Below are positions 10,229 to 19,312 of a stretch of 64,000 bases of DNA, piece after piece. Origin of the DNA: Glacieibacterium sp038210595 (GTDB lineage: Bacteria > Pseudomonadota > Alphaproteobacteria > Sphingomonadales > Sphingomonadaceae); contig JBBQWN010000008.1 of the NCBI GenBank assembly GCA_038210595.1, forward strand, positions 36,650 through 100,649, given 5' to 3'. Numbering within the stretch: position 1 is the stretch's first letter; each line of letters opens with the position of its first letter. The position numbers and the translations under genes are program-made. The notes under the pieces are model-generated. The model was not told the origin of the DNA and did no database searches. It saw only the letters and a list, made by a program, of their open reading frames with translations.

Positions 10229-11145
10229 ACGCACCGCATCCGACCCTCGTTGCGGCGCCGCAGCGGCGTCGCGTCCGCCCGGCGACCGTCGCGCAGTTCA
10301 TCACCCTTTCGCTGATCTGGGGATCGACGTGGCTGGTCATCAAGGGTCAGCTCGGCACGGTGCCGGTGGCGTGGTCGGTCAGCTACCGGTTTCTCGGCGC
10401 GGGCGCGGCGATGCTGCTGTTGTGCGTCGTGCTGCGCCGGCGGCTGTGGCTGCCGCCGGCCGGGCACGCCATCGCGCTGCTGGTCGCCGCGGCCCAGTTC
10501 GCGCTCAACTTCAACCTTGTCTACGAGGCGGAGCGCTACGTCACGTCGGGGCTGGTGGCGCTGATCTTCGCGCTGATCGTCGTGCCCAACACGCTGTTGT
10601 CGCGGATCTTCCTGGGCCAGCGTATCGCGCCGCTGTTCGTCGTCGGCGGGGCGCTGGGGATCACCGGCGTCGCACTGCTGGTCGGCCGCGATCTCGACCT
10701 GCGCGGACCGGCGGTGGCGACCGGCTTCGCGCTGGCCGCCGTTGCGGTGCTGTGCGCCAGTGTCGGCAACGTCCTGCAGGCGACCCGCGTGGCACGCGCG
10801 CAGCCGCTGGAGCCGCTGCTGGCGGTGACGATGCTGTATGGCGGGTTGATGGCCGGCGGCTGGGCGTGGCTGTCGGCCGGGCCGCCGGTGTTCGAACCGC
10901 GCCTGAGCTACGCGGGTGGCCTCGCCTATCTGGCGGTGGCGGCGTCGGCGCTGGCGTTCCGGCTGTATTATGCGCTGATCCGCGAGATCGGCCCGGCGCG
11001 CGCCGGCTATGTCAACGTCATCGTGCCGGTGGTGGCGATCAGCCTGTCGACGCTGTTCGAAGGGTTCGTCTGGACCGGCACCGCCGCGCTGGGTGCGGCA
11101 CTGGCGCTGGCCGGGCTGGTGATCGCGCTGCGCAGTCGGGCCTAG
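10225..11145 (+). CDS. DMT-superfamily transporter (EamA type)
   Basis: This is a 306-residue inner-membrane protein with about ten hydrophobic segments arranged as two EamA repeats. The N-terminal SLIWGSTWLVIK is the typical first-helix motif of the family, and the second repeat ends with a basic tail. Substrates of EamA exporters are usually amino acids or metabolites, and coupling to threonine aldolase is compatible with amino-acid export, but that is inference. The start is a TTG overlapping the aldolase stop by four bases; no in-frame ATG or GTG lies before the first helix, so TTG is the best choice though not certain. Confidence 0.82.
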   Translation: MNAPHPTLVAAPQRRRVRPATVAQFITLSLIWGSTWLVIKGQLGTVPVAWSVSYRFLGAGAAMLLLCVVLRRRLWLPPAGHAIALLVAAAQFALNFNLVYEAERYVTSGLVALIFALIVVPNTLLSRIFLGQRIAPLFVVGGALGITGVALLVGRDLDLRGPAVATGFALAAVAVLCASVGNVLQATRVARAQPLEPLLAVTMLYGGLMAGGWAWLSAGPPVFEPRLSYAGGLAYLAVAASALAFRLYYALIREIGPARAGYVNVIVPVVAISLSTLFEGFVWTGTAALGAALALAGLVIALRSRA

Positions 11146-11179
11146 CGCCACGGCACGGCCGGGTATAGGCGGGGCCACA

Positions 11180-11896
11180 ATGGCCCTGGCGATCGATCCA
11201 CCGCTGTCGCGCCGCCGGGCTGCCGCCTTCGTCGTCGTGGTTGCCGTGCACCTGCTGCTCGGCCTGCTGCTGTATCTGGTGGCACCGCGGTTCCTGGCGC
11301 CGGTGCCGGAGCGTCCGCCGATCCTGGTCACGCTGCTGCCCTCGCCGGAGCCGCGGCCTTCGCCGACCCAGCGTTTCCGCGCCGCGCCGGCGGCGGCGAA
11401 AAAGGCCCCGCGTCCGCCCGCGGCGAGCCGCAAGCCGCCGGCCGCCTTCAAGCTGCCGATCATCATCGTCAGCAAGGCCGATCTTGCCGCCGGCGACATT
11501 TCGAAGATCCCGAGCCTAAGCGTCGAGAGCGCGGCCGCCCCGGCAGGCGATGGCCAGCCCGGCGACACGGAATTCGCCGAGGGCGGGGCTCCGGGTGGCG
11601 AGCGGCTGTACGATGTAGAATGGTATCGCAGACCCACGCATCCGGAACTCAGCGGTTATTTGCCACGCGGCGCACCCCCGGGGGCGGTCGCGGTAATTGC
11701 CTGCAAAATCATCGAAACATACCGTGTGGAGGATTGCCAAGAACTCGGCGAGGCACCGCTTGGATCGGGTGTATCACGGGCGATGCGCCAGGCGGCATGG
11801 CAGTTCCGGGTGCGGCCGCCACGACGCGGGGGCAAAGAGTTATACGGTGTCTGGGTCAAAATCGTGATCGAGTTCAATCAGCGCGGCGACGGTTGA
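11180..11896 (+). CDS. TonB-like single-span periplasmic protein
   Basis: This 238-residue protein has a short basic N-terminus, one membrane helix (about 13-35) and a Pro/Ala/Lys-rich linker (about 43-95). A C-terminal domain of roughly 90 residues ends in an alternating hydrophobic strand (ELYGVWVKIVIEF). This is the layout of TonB-family energy transducers, and AMRQAAWQFRVRPP resembles the TonB C-terminal fold, but the match is weak. No exbB or exbD is adjacent. From about base 11,600 the coding sequence becomes less GC-rich than its first half. It could equally be an unrelated periplasmic anchor protein. Confidence 0.55.
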   Translation: MALAIDPPLSRRRAAAFVVVVAVHLLLGLLLYLVAPRFLAPVPERPPILVTLLPSPEPRPSPTQRFRAAPAAAKKAPRPPAASRKPPAAFKLPIIIVSKADLAAGDISKIPSLSVESAAAPAGDGQPGDTEFAEGGAPGGERLYDVEWYRRPTHPELSGYLPRGAPPGAVAVIACKIIETYRVEDCQELGEAPLGSGVSRAMRQAAWQFRVRPPRRGGKELYGVWVKIVIEFNQRGDG

Positions 11897-11905
11897 CTAC
11901 TCCGC

Positions 11906-12232
11906 CTACCACGATTGCTCGCGCTGGCTCACCGTCCATCGCCCGTCGAAAAACTGCAACCGGGCGGTATATCGATGCGGACCGGCGACCCCCCCGGCTT
12001 CGTATACAAGAGTCAGGCGGCAACCTTGCGCCTCTGCGGACACGAAGCGCGCGCTTGGCAGCCTCGGTTCTATTACATCGCTCCAGTTGAACGCCGTCCC
12101 GCGCTCGGCGAGGCGAGTGCCCAACGCGGCAAGCGCTGCACCCGGCAGGTCGCGCTTGAAGGCCAGCTTGGCCGGCGTATCCGGGAACGGACACGCGATT
12201 GCCGAACCGATCGTGGCGGCGAGAAGCAGCAT
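11906..12232 (-). CDS. Hypothetical exported protein
   Basis: The ATG at 12232 is preceded by AGAAGGG and follows the stop of the molybdoenzyme gene by 11 bases, so the two are probably co-transcribed. The product is 108 residues. Residues 1-13 are hydrophobic and are followed by Cys14, suggesting a signal peptide, possibly a lipoprotein although the lipobox is not canonical. The rest contains a Cys-containing strand-rich segment (GCRLTLVYEAGG) and a C-terminal FDGRWTVSQ. I do not recognise the family. A longer start at 12289 exists but would overlap the upstream gene and has no better ribosome site. Confidence 0.5.
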   Translation of the reverse strand: MLLLAATIGSAIACPFPDTPAKLAFKRDLPGAALAALGTRLAERGTAFNWSDVIEPRLPSARFVSAEAQGCRLTLVYEAGGVAGPHRYTARLQFFDGRWTVSQREQSW

Positions 12233-12243
12233 CCCTTCTGGCG

Positions 12244-14514
12244 CTATTCCGCCGCCAGCGGCAGCGCCTGGTCGCGGCAGATGCGCCACAGCTTCTCCGG
12301 GGTCGCCGGCATCTCGACCTGGACGCCGCCGAGCGCATCGATGATCGCGTTCATCACCGACGGCATCGCACCGATCGTCCCGGCCTCGCCGCAGCCCTTG
12401 ACCCCCAGCGGGTTGGTCGGGCTGGGGGTCGGCAGCGTGTCGAAGCCGATGGCCGGCGGCATGTCGTCGGCGCGCGGCACGCCATAGTCCATGAAGCTGC
12501 CGGTCTGCAGCTGCGCATCGGCGTCGTAGACGACATCCTCCAGGATCACCTGGCCCAAGCCCTGCGCGACGCCGCCATGGATCTGGCCTTCGACCAGCAT
12601 CGGGTTCACCAGCGTGCCGAAATCGTCGACCAGGCTGTAGCGCGCGATGCTGACCTTGCCGGTGTCGGGGTTAAGCTCGACCTCGGCGATGTGGCAGCCG
12701 TTAGGGAAGGTCGGCGCGGGTGCGGCGGGCTTGTAGCAGGCGCGGCCGTCGAGCCCGCCCGGGTGCTTGCCCGCCAGCTCGGCGAGGCTCAGCGTGCGGT
12801 TGGTGCCGCGGTTGCGGAACACGCCCGCCTCATACTCCACCGGGCTGCCGAGATCGGCTTCAGCGAGCGCGATGCCGCGCGCGATCATCTCGTCGGCGGC
12901 GAGCTGCGAGGCCGCCCCGCCCCACGCCATGCTGCGCGAGCCACCGGTGCCGTTGCCCTGCTCCAGCCGGTCGGTGTCGCCCTGGACGATGCGGACCTGC
13001 TCGCTGTCGATGCCGAGCCGTTCGGCGACGACCTGAGCATAGGCAGTCTCGTGGCCCTGGCCGTTCGACTGGGTGCCGACCGCGACCTCGACGATGCCGT
13101 CGGCAGCGACCCGCAGATCGGCGAACTCCTCGGTCGAGCCGCCGCCGGCGATCTCGACATAATAGGCCATGCCGCGGCCATAACGCTTGCCGCGCGCGGC
13201 GGCGGCGGCGCGGCGGGCGGGGAAGCCGTTCCAGTCGGCCTGGGCCTGCGCCTTGGCCAGCACGGCGGGGAAATCGCCGATGTCGAAGGTCAGGCCGATG
13301 CCGTTGTCGTGCGGCAGCTCGGCGGGTGTCAGCAGGTTGCGGCGGCGGATCTCGTCGACGGGCAAGCCCAGCTCGTGCGCCGCCGCTTCGATCAGCCGCT
13401 CCATGATATAGGCGGATTCGGGTCGCCCGGCGCCGCGATAGGCATCGACCGGCGCGGTGTTGGTGACGACCCCGTGGACGAGGTTGTGGATCGCCGGGAT
13501 GCGGTAGACGCCGCCCATGATGCGGCCGCCGGCAAAGGTCTGGATCGCCGGCCCGAACTGCGACTGATAGGCGCCGAGGTCGCTCCACGTCTCGACCTGC
13601 AGGGCGGTGATGCGGCCGTCGGCGTCGAAGCCCAGCGCCGCGTCGCTGACCATGGCGCGGCCGTGAGTGTCGGACTGGAAGGCGTCGCTGCGGTCGCCGG
13701 TCCACTTGACCGGGCGGCCGAGGTCGCGGGCCGCATGCAGCACGAGAATATATTCCGGGTACAGGAATGCCTTCATGCCAAAGCCGCCGCCGACGTCGCC
13801 GGTGACGATACGGACCTGTTCGGGCGGCACTGCCAAGATGCCCGCCACCATGCCGCGGGCCGACGCGACCCCCTGGCCGCCGAACTCTAGCGTGAAGTGC
13901 CCGTCGGCGAAATGCCCGACCGCGGCGCGGACCTCCATCGAGGTCGGCGCGACGCGGTTCTGGACGACGCGCAGGCGCGTGACGTGCGCGGCGGCGGCGA
14001 TGCCCGCGGCGGTCTTCGCGGCGTCGCCGACTGCCCAGTCGAACAGGCTGTTCGATGCGGCCGCGTCCCAGATCTTGGGCGCGTCCGGGGCGATCGCGGC
14101 GGCAATGCTGGCGACGGCGGGCAGCTCGTCGTAATCGACCTCGACCGCCTCGGCACCCAGCCGCGCCGCCTCGCGGGTTTCGGCCACGACGAACGCGACG
14201 CCGTCGCCGACGAAGCGGACCGTGTCGCCGGTCAGCATGTGGCGCGGCGTCGTCACCGCGCCCGACAGCGGCACCAGGCACGGCACGACGCCCAGCGGCG
14301 CGACATCGGCATGGGTGTAGACCGCGACGACGCCCGGCACGGCCCGCGCCGCCGTGGCATCGATGCGCGCGATCCGGGCGTGGCCGTAAGGCGAGCGCAG
14401 CGTCGCGGCGAACAACATGCCGTCGGCCTGCAGATCGTCGGTGAAGCGGCCCTGGCCGGTCAGCAACCGGTGATCCTCGACGCGCTTGACCGATTGGCCG
14501 ACCCCGAACTTCAT
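12244..14514 (-). CDS. CoxL-type molybdenum hydroxylase large subunit (form II)
   Basis: This 756-residue protein of the xanthine oxidase/CO dehydrogenase large-subunit family binds a molybdopterin-cytosine dinucleotide cofactor. Residues 1-110 match the a/b hammerhead domain (GQSVKRVEDHRLLTGQGRF) and the rest is the molybdopterin-binding region. GGGFGMK lies at 242-248, and the active-site Glu is about residue 710 in KGCGEAGT. The active-site loop reads AYRGAGR (358-364), the form II signature, rather than the AYxCSFR loop of true CO dehydrogenase, so an aldehyde or N-heterocycle hydroxylase is more likely than CO oxidation. Its usual CoxS (2Fe-2S) and CoxM (FAD) partners are not adjacent. 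The ATG overlaps the stop of the epimerase gene (ATGA). Confidence 0.85.
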   Translation of the reverse strand: MKFGVGQSVKRVEDHRLLTGQGRFTDDLQADGMLFAATLRSPYGHARIARIDATAARAVPGVVAVYTHADVAPLGVVPCLVPLSGAVTTPRHMLTGDTVRFVGDGVAFVVAETREAARLGAEAVEVDYDELPAVASIAAAIAPDAPKIWDAAASNSLFDWAVGDAAKTAAGIAAAAHVTRLRVVQNRVAPTSMEVRAAVGHFADGHFTLEFGGQGVASARGMVAGILAVPPEQVRIVTGDVGGGFGMKAFLYPEYILVLHAARDLGRPVKWTGDRSDAFQSDTHGRAMVSDAALGFDADGRITALQVETWSDLGAYQSQFGPAIQTFAGGRIMGGVYRIPAIHNLVHGVVTNTAPVDAYRGAGRPESAYIMERLIEAAAHELGLPVDEIRRRNLLTPAELPHDNGIGLTFDIGDFPAVLAKAQAQADWNGFPARRAAAAARGKRYGRGMAYYVEIAGGGSTEEFADLRVAADGIVEVAVGTQSNGQGHETAYAQVVAERLGIDSEQVRIVQGDTDRLEQGNGTGGSRSMAWGGAASQLAADEMIARGIALAEADLGSPVEYEAGVFRNRGTNRTLSLAELAGKHPGGLDGRACYKPAAPAPTFPNGCHIAEVELNPDTGKVSIARYSLVDDFGTLVNPMLVEGQIHGGVAQGLGQVILEDVVYDADAQLQTGSFMDYGVPRADDMPPAIGFDTLPTPSPTNPLGVKGCGEAGTIGAMPSVMNAIIDALGGVQVEMPATPEKLWRICRDQALPLAAE

Positions 14515-15290
14515 GCCTTGTCCTCCGCCAGGCAGGCACGCAGGCCCGCTCGATAATCTGGATAGCGCAGTCGCAGCCCGAGGTCGCGGGTCATCTTGGT
14601 CGCGGCGATGCGGCGGCGCTCGGTGTAAAAGCCCTGCGCCATGGCGCTCAACGCCGCGACCGGGACGACGGCGGGGTAGGGCGCCCCGAGCAGGTCGCAG
14701 GCGTATTCGGTCACGGCGTTGCCGCTCGCGGGTTCGCTGTCGGCGAGGTTCCACACACCGGGCGCCCGCGCCAGGCCGGCGACAACGGCCGCGACGATGT
14801 CGTCGACATGGATGCGGCTGAACACCTGGCCCGGCGCATCGACGCGGTTCGCCGTTCCCGCCCGTACCCGGTCGAGGGCGGAGCGGCCGGGGCCATAGAT
14901 TCCGGGCAGGCGGAAGACGCGCGCCCCGATCGCCTGCCAGCGCAAATCCGCCTCGGCGCGGGCATTGCGGCGGCCGCTACCGATGGCGGCGCTCTCATCG
15001 ACCCAGGCGCCGCCGGTGTCGCCGTAGACGCCGGTCGAGGACAGATAGCCGAGCCATGCGCCGCTGGCTCCCAGCGCATCACCGTGGAGGTCGAGCACCG
15101 GGTCGGTCCCGTCCGCGGGCGGCACGCTCGACAGGATATGGGTCGCCGCGGCGATTTCCTGCGCCACGCGCGGATCATCGAGCGGCAGCGTCGCGCGGCT
15201 GGTCCCGGTAACCTGCCACCCCTCGCCGCGCAGCCGGGCGGCAAGACGCGACGCGGTATAGCCGAGGCCGAAGATCAGGAGGCGGGGCAT
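14511..15290 (-). CDS. NAD(P)-dependent sugar-epimerase-like protein (atypical SDR)
   Basis: This is a 259-residue extended or atypical short-chain dehydrogenase. The N-terminal RLLIFGLGYTAS contains the GxGxxA nucleotide-binding turn, followed by SSTGVYGD (active-site Ser/Thr and Tyr region) and RLPGIYGPGR. It resembles the YeeZ-type NAD-dependent epimerase/dehydratase group, whose substrate is unknown. The start is placed at base 15290, where the dinucleotide fold begins; an upstream in-frame start would add 21 low-complexity residues. It is translationally coupled to the downstream molybdoenzyme (ATGA overlap), though no known pathway links the two. Confidence 0.75.
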   Translation of the reverse strand: MPRLLIFGLGYTASRLAARLRGEGWQVTGTSRATLPLDDPRVAQEIAAATHILSSVPPADGTDPVLDLHGDALGASGAWLGYLSSTGVYGDTGGAWVDESAAIGSGRRNARAEADLRWQAIGARVFRLPGIYGPGRSALDRVRAGTANRVDAPGQVFSRIHVDDIVAAVVAGLARAPGVWNLADSEPASGNAVTEYACDLLGAPYPAVVPVAALSAMAQGFYTERRRIAATKMTRDLGLRLRYPDYRAGLRACLAEDKA

Positions 15291-15404
15291 TGGCGCGAGC
15301 TTAAGGGCGAAGCGCGTCGCGGCAAAGCCGCGCCGTCGGACGGCACCGGGCACGACGGCTGCCCGGGCCGCCGGCCGGCTTTGCGCGAGTCCGGGCGCTG
15401 CTCG

Positions 15405-15425
15405 GCGAACGCGAAGGGCGTTCGC
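15405..15425. terminator. Perfect 8-bp inverted repeat between M48 protease and epimerase genes
   Basis: The arms at 15405-15412 and 15418-15425 are perfectly complementary around a five-base loop. The repeat lies just past the end of the M48 protease gene (minus strand). No T-run is present; it may be a terminator or only a GC-rich hairpin. Confidence 0.35.
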
Positions 15426-15446
15426 GTCGCTGCGCCCGGCCGCGCT

Positions 15447-16649
15447 TCAGCGCACCCCCGCCTCCCCCAGATGCTCCGCCTTCCACTGCATCGCCATGTG
15501 GATGCGGGAATAGCCCGAGGGATGGTCGTAGAACACGGCTTCCTCGAACGGCGTCGGCTCGAGCTTGCGATAGGCGCCGAGGCGCAGGGCGGAGCGGGCG
15601 AAGCCGTCGGGCGCGCGCGCCGCGTTCAGCCCGAAGATGTCGGCCTGGCGCTCGTGGTAGCGGGTCATCGAATTGGTTACCGGGGTCAGCACGAAGAAGA
15701 ACAATGTGAACACGATCGACCACACCGGGAACGCGGCCGGGTCGCCGATGCCGGTTACCCCCCAGCCGGGGTTGCGGCGGATCAGCGCCGGCACCGCGTT
15801 GGCGATGACGATGAAGCCGATCGTGATCAGCACGGTGAAGCCGACGATCAGCGACACGATATGTTGGAGCACATAATGGCCGAGTTCGTGGCCCATTACC
15901 GACAGCACGCCGGCGTCGTCCTTGGTCGCCAGCAGATTGTCGTTGAGCGCGACTCGGGTCGTCGAGCCGAGGCCGGCGACGTTGGCGGAGACGCGCTTGG
16001 TCTGCCGCGACTGGTCGACGACCAGGACATTGTCGGCGGGCACGCCGTTGGCGCGGGCCATGCGCAGGATGTCGGCCTGCAGCGGTGAGGCGGCCATCGG
16101 CTTGTAGGTGTTGAACAGCGGCTCGATCAGCACCGGCGCGACCGCGATGAAGAACGCCATGACGGCGGCGGTGCCGGCCGCGCCATAGGCCCACCAGCGG
16201 GTCGGCGAACGCCTGACGCCGACGAACAGCAGGGCGATGACCAGCGCACCGACGATTATGCCGATCGCGCCGCTCTTGGCGTCGTCGCCGAGCCACGCTC
16301 CGAAGCTCTGGTTGGACATGCCGTACTGATGCTCGCGCGCGAAGTCGGTGTAGAATGTCCAGGGCAGCGTCAGCAGCGTCTCGGCGGTGAGGAAGACCAG
16401 CAGGAACAGCGCGGTCGCCAGGAACTTGCGGCCGCCGGTGACGCGATGCGCCCAGGCCGACAGCCGCGCCGCCCAGCCCATGCGCAGGAACAGGTAGGGG
16501 ACGATCAGCGCGACCACCGCGCTCCACAGGATCAGCCAGTAGCCGCCCTCGAAATAGGCGTCGGACCGCGCCCGCGCGGCGCCGTTGAAGGTGGCGAGAT
16601 AGGCCCGCGTCGCGGCATCGACGTCGAAGGCGGTGGCAAGCACGGACAT
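15447..16649 (-). CDS. M48 family zinc metalloprotease (Ste24/CAAX protease-like)
   Basis: This is a 400-residue integral membrane peptidase. The catalytic zinc motif HELGH is at residues 254-258, with the following Glu ligand probably in the YHERQADIFG segment. Several hydrophobic spans flank the catalytic region (about 35-55, 76-95, 127-145, 158-178, and two after the HELGH). The length and topology match the Ste24 endopeptidase branch, not the shorter HtpX. Bacterial members act in membrane-protein quality control, but the target here is unknown. The start at 16649 is chosen because a purine-rich ribosome site (GGGGGAA) precedes it. It is divergent from pepN. Confidence 0.85.
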   Translation of the reverse strand: MSVLATAFDVDAATRAYLATFNGAARARSDAYFEGGYWLILWSAVVALIVPYLFLRMGWAARLSAWAHRVTGGRKFLATALFLLVFLTAETLLTLPWTFYTDFAREHQYGMSNQSFGAWLGDDAKSGAIGIIVGALVIALLFVGVRRSPTRWWAYGAAGTAAVMAFFIAVAPVLIEPLFNTYKPMAASPLQADILRMARANGVPADNVLVVDQSRQTKRVSANVAGLGSTTRVALNDNLLATKDDAGVLSVMGHELGHYVLQHIVSLIVGFTVLITIGFIVIANAVPALIRRNPGWGVTGIGDPAAFPVWSIVFTLFFFVLTPVTNSMTRYHERQADIFGLNAARAPDGFARSALRLGAYRKLEPTPFEEAVFYDHPSGYSRIHMAMQWKAEHLGEAGVR

Positions 16650-16741
16650 GACTGGTTCCCCCGGTGTGTATGGCCTGTGTAACACGGCCGGCGCGGGTTG
16701 CAATCCTTGCTCGCCGCCGCGCTGCCGCTTAAGCCCTGCGG

Positions 16742-19312
16742 ATGCTCGATGCCCAGACCACGCCGCAGGTGCCGCACATCGTCCGCCTTGCCGATTATGC
16801 CGTGCCCGACTGGCTGGTGCCGGAGGTGGCGCTCGACTTCGACCTCGATCCCGGCCGCACCATCGTCCGGGCCCGGCTGACGGTGGTGCGCAACGGCGAC
16901 CACGCGCGGCCGCTGGTGCTCGACGGCGAGGCGCTGGAGCTGCTGGCGCTGCGCGTCGACGGTGCCGCGCGCAGCGAGCGGCCGGCGGGCGCGACGCTGA
17001 CGCTGGCCATCGCCGGCGACAGCGCCGTCGTCGAGACCGAGGTCGCGGTCAACCCCGCCGCCAACACCCAGCTGATGGGGCTCTATGCGTCGGGCGGCAA
17101 GCTCTGCACCCAGTGCGAGGCGGAGGGGTTCCGGCGCATCACCTTCTTCCCCGACCGGCCCGACGTGCTGTCGGTCTATACCGTGCACCTGACCGCCGAT
17201 GCGGCGCGCTACCCGGTGCTGCTCGCCAACGGCAACCCCGGCGCAACTGGCGTCGAGGGCGACCGGCACTGGGCGGAATGGCACGATCCCTGGCCCAAGC
17301 CCTGCTACCTGTTCGCCGCGGTGGCAGGCGACCTGCAGCCCTTCCGCGACCACTTCACGACGATGTCGGGCCGCCCCGTCGACCTCGCCATCTGGGTCGC
17401 CGCAGCCGATCTCCCGCGCTGCGCCCACGCCATGGCCGCCCTAAAGACTTCAATGGCTTGGGATGAAACCAACTACGGCCGCGAATACGATCTTGATGTA
17501 TTCAATATCGTTGCCGTCGACGATTTCAACTTCGGCGCCATGGAAAACAAGGGCCTCAACATCTTCAACTCGAAGTACATCCTCGCCGATGCTGAAACCG
17601 CGACCGACGCCGACTTCGACGCCGTGGCGGCAGTCGTGGCGCACGAGTATTTTCATAACTGGACCGGTGACCGCGTTACCTGCCGCGACTGGTTCCAGCT
17701 CTCGCTAAAGGAAGGCCTGACAGTCTTCCGCGACCAGCAATTCTCAGCCGACCAGGGCAGTCGTGCAGTTCGCCGTATCGACGATGTGCGTAGCCTGCGT
17801 GCCGTACAATTTCCGGAGGACGCCGGGCCGCTGGCCCATCCGATCCGCCCGGGCGAGTATATGGAAATCGGCAATTTCTATACCGCGACGGTTTACAACA
17901 AGGGTGCCGAGGTCATCCGGATGCTGCACACGCTGCTCGGGCCGGCTAAATTCCGTGCCGGCAGCGACCTGTATTTCGACCGCCACGACGGCCAGGCGGT
18001 GACGTGCGAGGATTTCGTCCGCGCGATGGAGGACGCCAGCGGCCACGATCTGGCGCAGTTCCGCCACTGGTACGAGCAGGCCGGCACGCCGCGCGTCGCG
18101 GCGACGCTCAGCCACGATGCCGCCGCCGCGACGGCGACGCTGCGCCTCGAACAATCGACGCCGCCGACGCCGGGCCAGCCCGACAAGCCGCCGCTGCACC
18201 TGCCGCTGCGGACCGCGCTGTTCGATGCCGCCACCGGCGCACGGCTGGGCGACGAGCGGCTGATCGAGCTGACGGGTGCAAGCCTCGAAGTGGTGTTCGC
18301 CGACGTTCCCGCGCCGCCGCTGCTGTCGCTCAACCGCGGCTTCTCGGCCCCGGTGATCCTGACCGCGCCGGTGTCGCGGGCCGAGCGCGCCATGCTGTCG
18401 GCGCACGACGATGATCCGTTCGCGCGCTATGAGGCGTTGCATCAGCTGGCCCTCGACGTGCTGTCGAACGACGGGCCAGCCGACGACCTCGTCGATGCGC
18501 TGGGCGCGACGCTGGCCTCCGGCCTCGATGCGGCGTTTGTCGCCGAGGCCGTTCTATTGCCGTCGGAAGCCTATATCGGCGACTATGCGGCGTCGGTCGA
18601 CGTCGAAGCGATCCATCGCCGTCGTGACGCGGCGCGCGGTCATGCGGCGACCGCGCTCCATGACCAATGGTGGGCAGCGTACCGCGACAACGCCGCAAAC
18701 CGTTACGAAATGACCCCGGAGGCGAAGGGGCGCCGCCGGCTCCGCAACGTCGCATTGGGCTATCTCATGGCAACCGGCGCGCCCGAGGCGGTCGCGGCGG
18801 CCTGGGCGCAGTTTGAGGGCGCTGATAATATGACCGACCGGTTGGCAGCGCTTGGGGTGCTTGCCAATGCCGACGCGCCGGAGCGGGAGGCCGCGTTGGC
18901 CGCGTTTTACGCACGCTATGCAGACGATGCCTCGTCCATCGACAAATGGTTCACGGTGCAGGCGCTATCCACCCGCGACGATGCGCTGGCAACTGTAGTG
19001 GCGTTGTCCAGCCACGCGGATTTTGCCGCCGCTAATCCCAACCGGCTGCGGTCGCTGGTCGGCGCGTTCGGATCCAACCAGTTGCGTTTCCACGATGCGT
19101 CCGGGGCCGGTTACCGTTTCCTTGCCGATCAGGTGCTGGCGACGGACGGCGTGAATCCCAGCAGTGCGGCCCGGCTGGTCACCCCGCTTGGCCGCTGGCG
19201 GCGGTTTGATGCCGACCGCGCGGCGCTGATGCGGGCTGAACTGGCGCGTATCCTCGACATACCGCGCTTGTCGAAGGACGTCTTCGAGATGGTGAGCAAA
19301 AGCCTTGGCTAG
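16742..19312 (+). CDS. pepN: Aminopeptidase N (M1 family)
   Basis: This 856-residue cytosolic zinc aminopeptidase is close in length to E. coli PepN (870). It removes N-terminal residues in the final stages of protein turnover. The exopeptidase motif GAMEN is at 265-269; the zinc site is HEYFHNWTGDR starting at 301, with the third ligand Glu324 in SLKEGLTVF. The C-terminal half contains the Ig-like and alpha-helical repeat domains. Base composition changes sharply within the gene: one 60-base row at 17461 has 28 G/C, the row at 18181 has 46 and the row at 18901 has 33, without disturbing the protein motifs. Confidence 0.95.
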   Translation: MLDAQTTPQVPHIVRLADYAVPDWLVPEVALDFDLDPGRTIVRARLTVVRNGDHARPLVLDGEALELLALRVDGAARSERPAGATLTLAIAGDSAVVETEVAVNPAANTQLMGLYASGGKLCTQCEAEGFRRITFFPDRPDVLSVYTVHLTADAARYPVLLANGNPGATGVEGDRHWAEWHDPWPKPCYLFAAVAGDLQPFRDHFTTMSGRPVDLAIWVAAADLPRCAHAMAALKTSMAWDETNYGREYDLDVFNIVAVDDFNFGAMENKGLNIFNSKYILADAETATDADFDAVAAVVAHEYFHNWTGDRVTCRDWFQLSLKEGLTVFRDQQFSADQGSRAVRRIDDVRSLRAVQFPEDAGPLAHPIRPGEYMEIGNFYTATVYNKGAEVIRMLHTLLGPAKFRAGSDLYFDRHDGQAVTCEDFVRAMEDASGHDLAQFRHWYEQAGTPRVAATLSHDAAAATATLRLEQSTPPTPGQPDKPPLHLPLRTALFDAATGARLGDERLIELTGASLEVVFADVPAPPLLSLNRGFSAPVILTAPVSRAERAMLSAHDDDPFARYEALHQLALDVLSNDGPADDLVDALGATLASGLDAAFVAEAVLLPSEAYIGDYAASVDVEAIHRRRDAARGHAATALHDQWWAAYRDNAANRYEMTPEAKGRRRLRNVALGYLMATGAPEAVAAAWAQFEGADNMTDRLAALGVLANADAPEREAALAAFYARYADDASSIDKWFTVQALSTRDDALATVVALSSHADFAAANPNRLRSLVGAFGSNQLRFHDASGAGYRFLADQVLATDGVNPSSAARLVTPLGRWRRFDADRAALMRAELARILDIPRLSKDVFEMVSKSLG

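Noticed and set aside
12244..14514. True carbon monoxide dehydrogenase
   Set aside because: The active-site loop is AYRGAGR rather than the CO-oxidiser type, and the partner subunits are absent nearby.
12199..14539. Long open frames of 559-563 codons in other frames over the CoxL-type gene
   Set aside because: Low-complexity Arg/Ala/Gly products with no motif; the minus-strand frame carries a full molybdenum hydroxylase.
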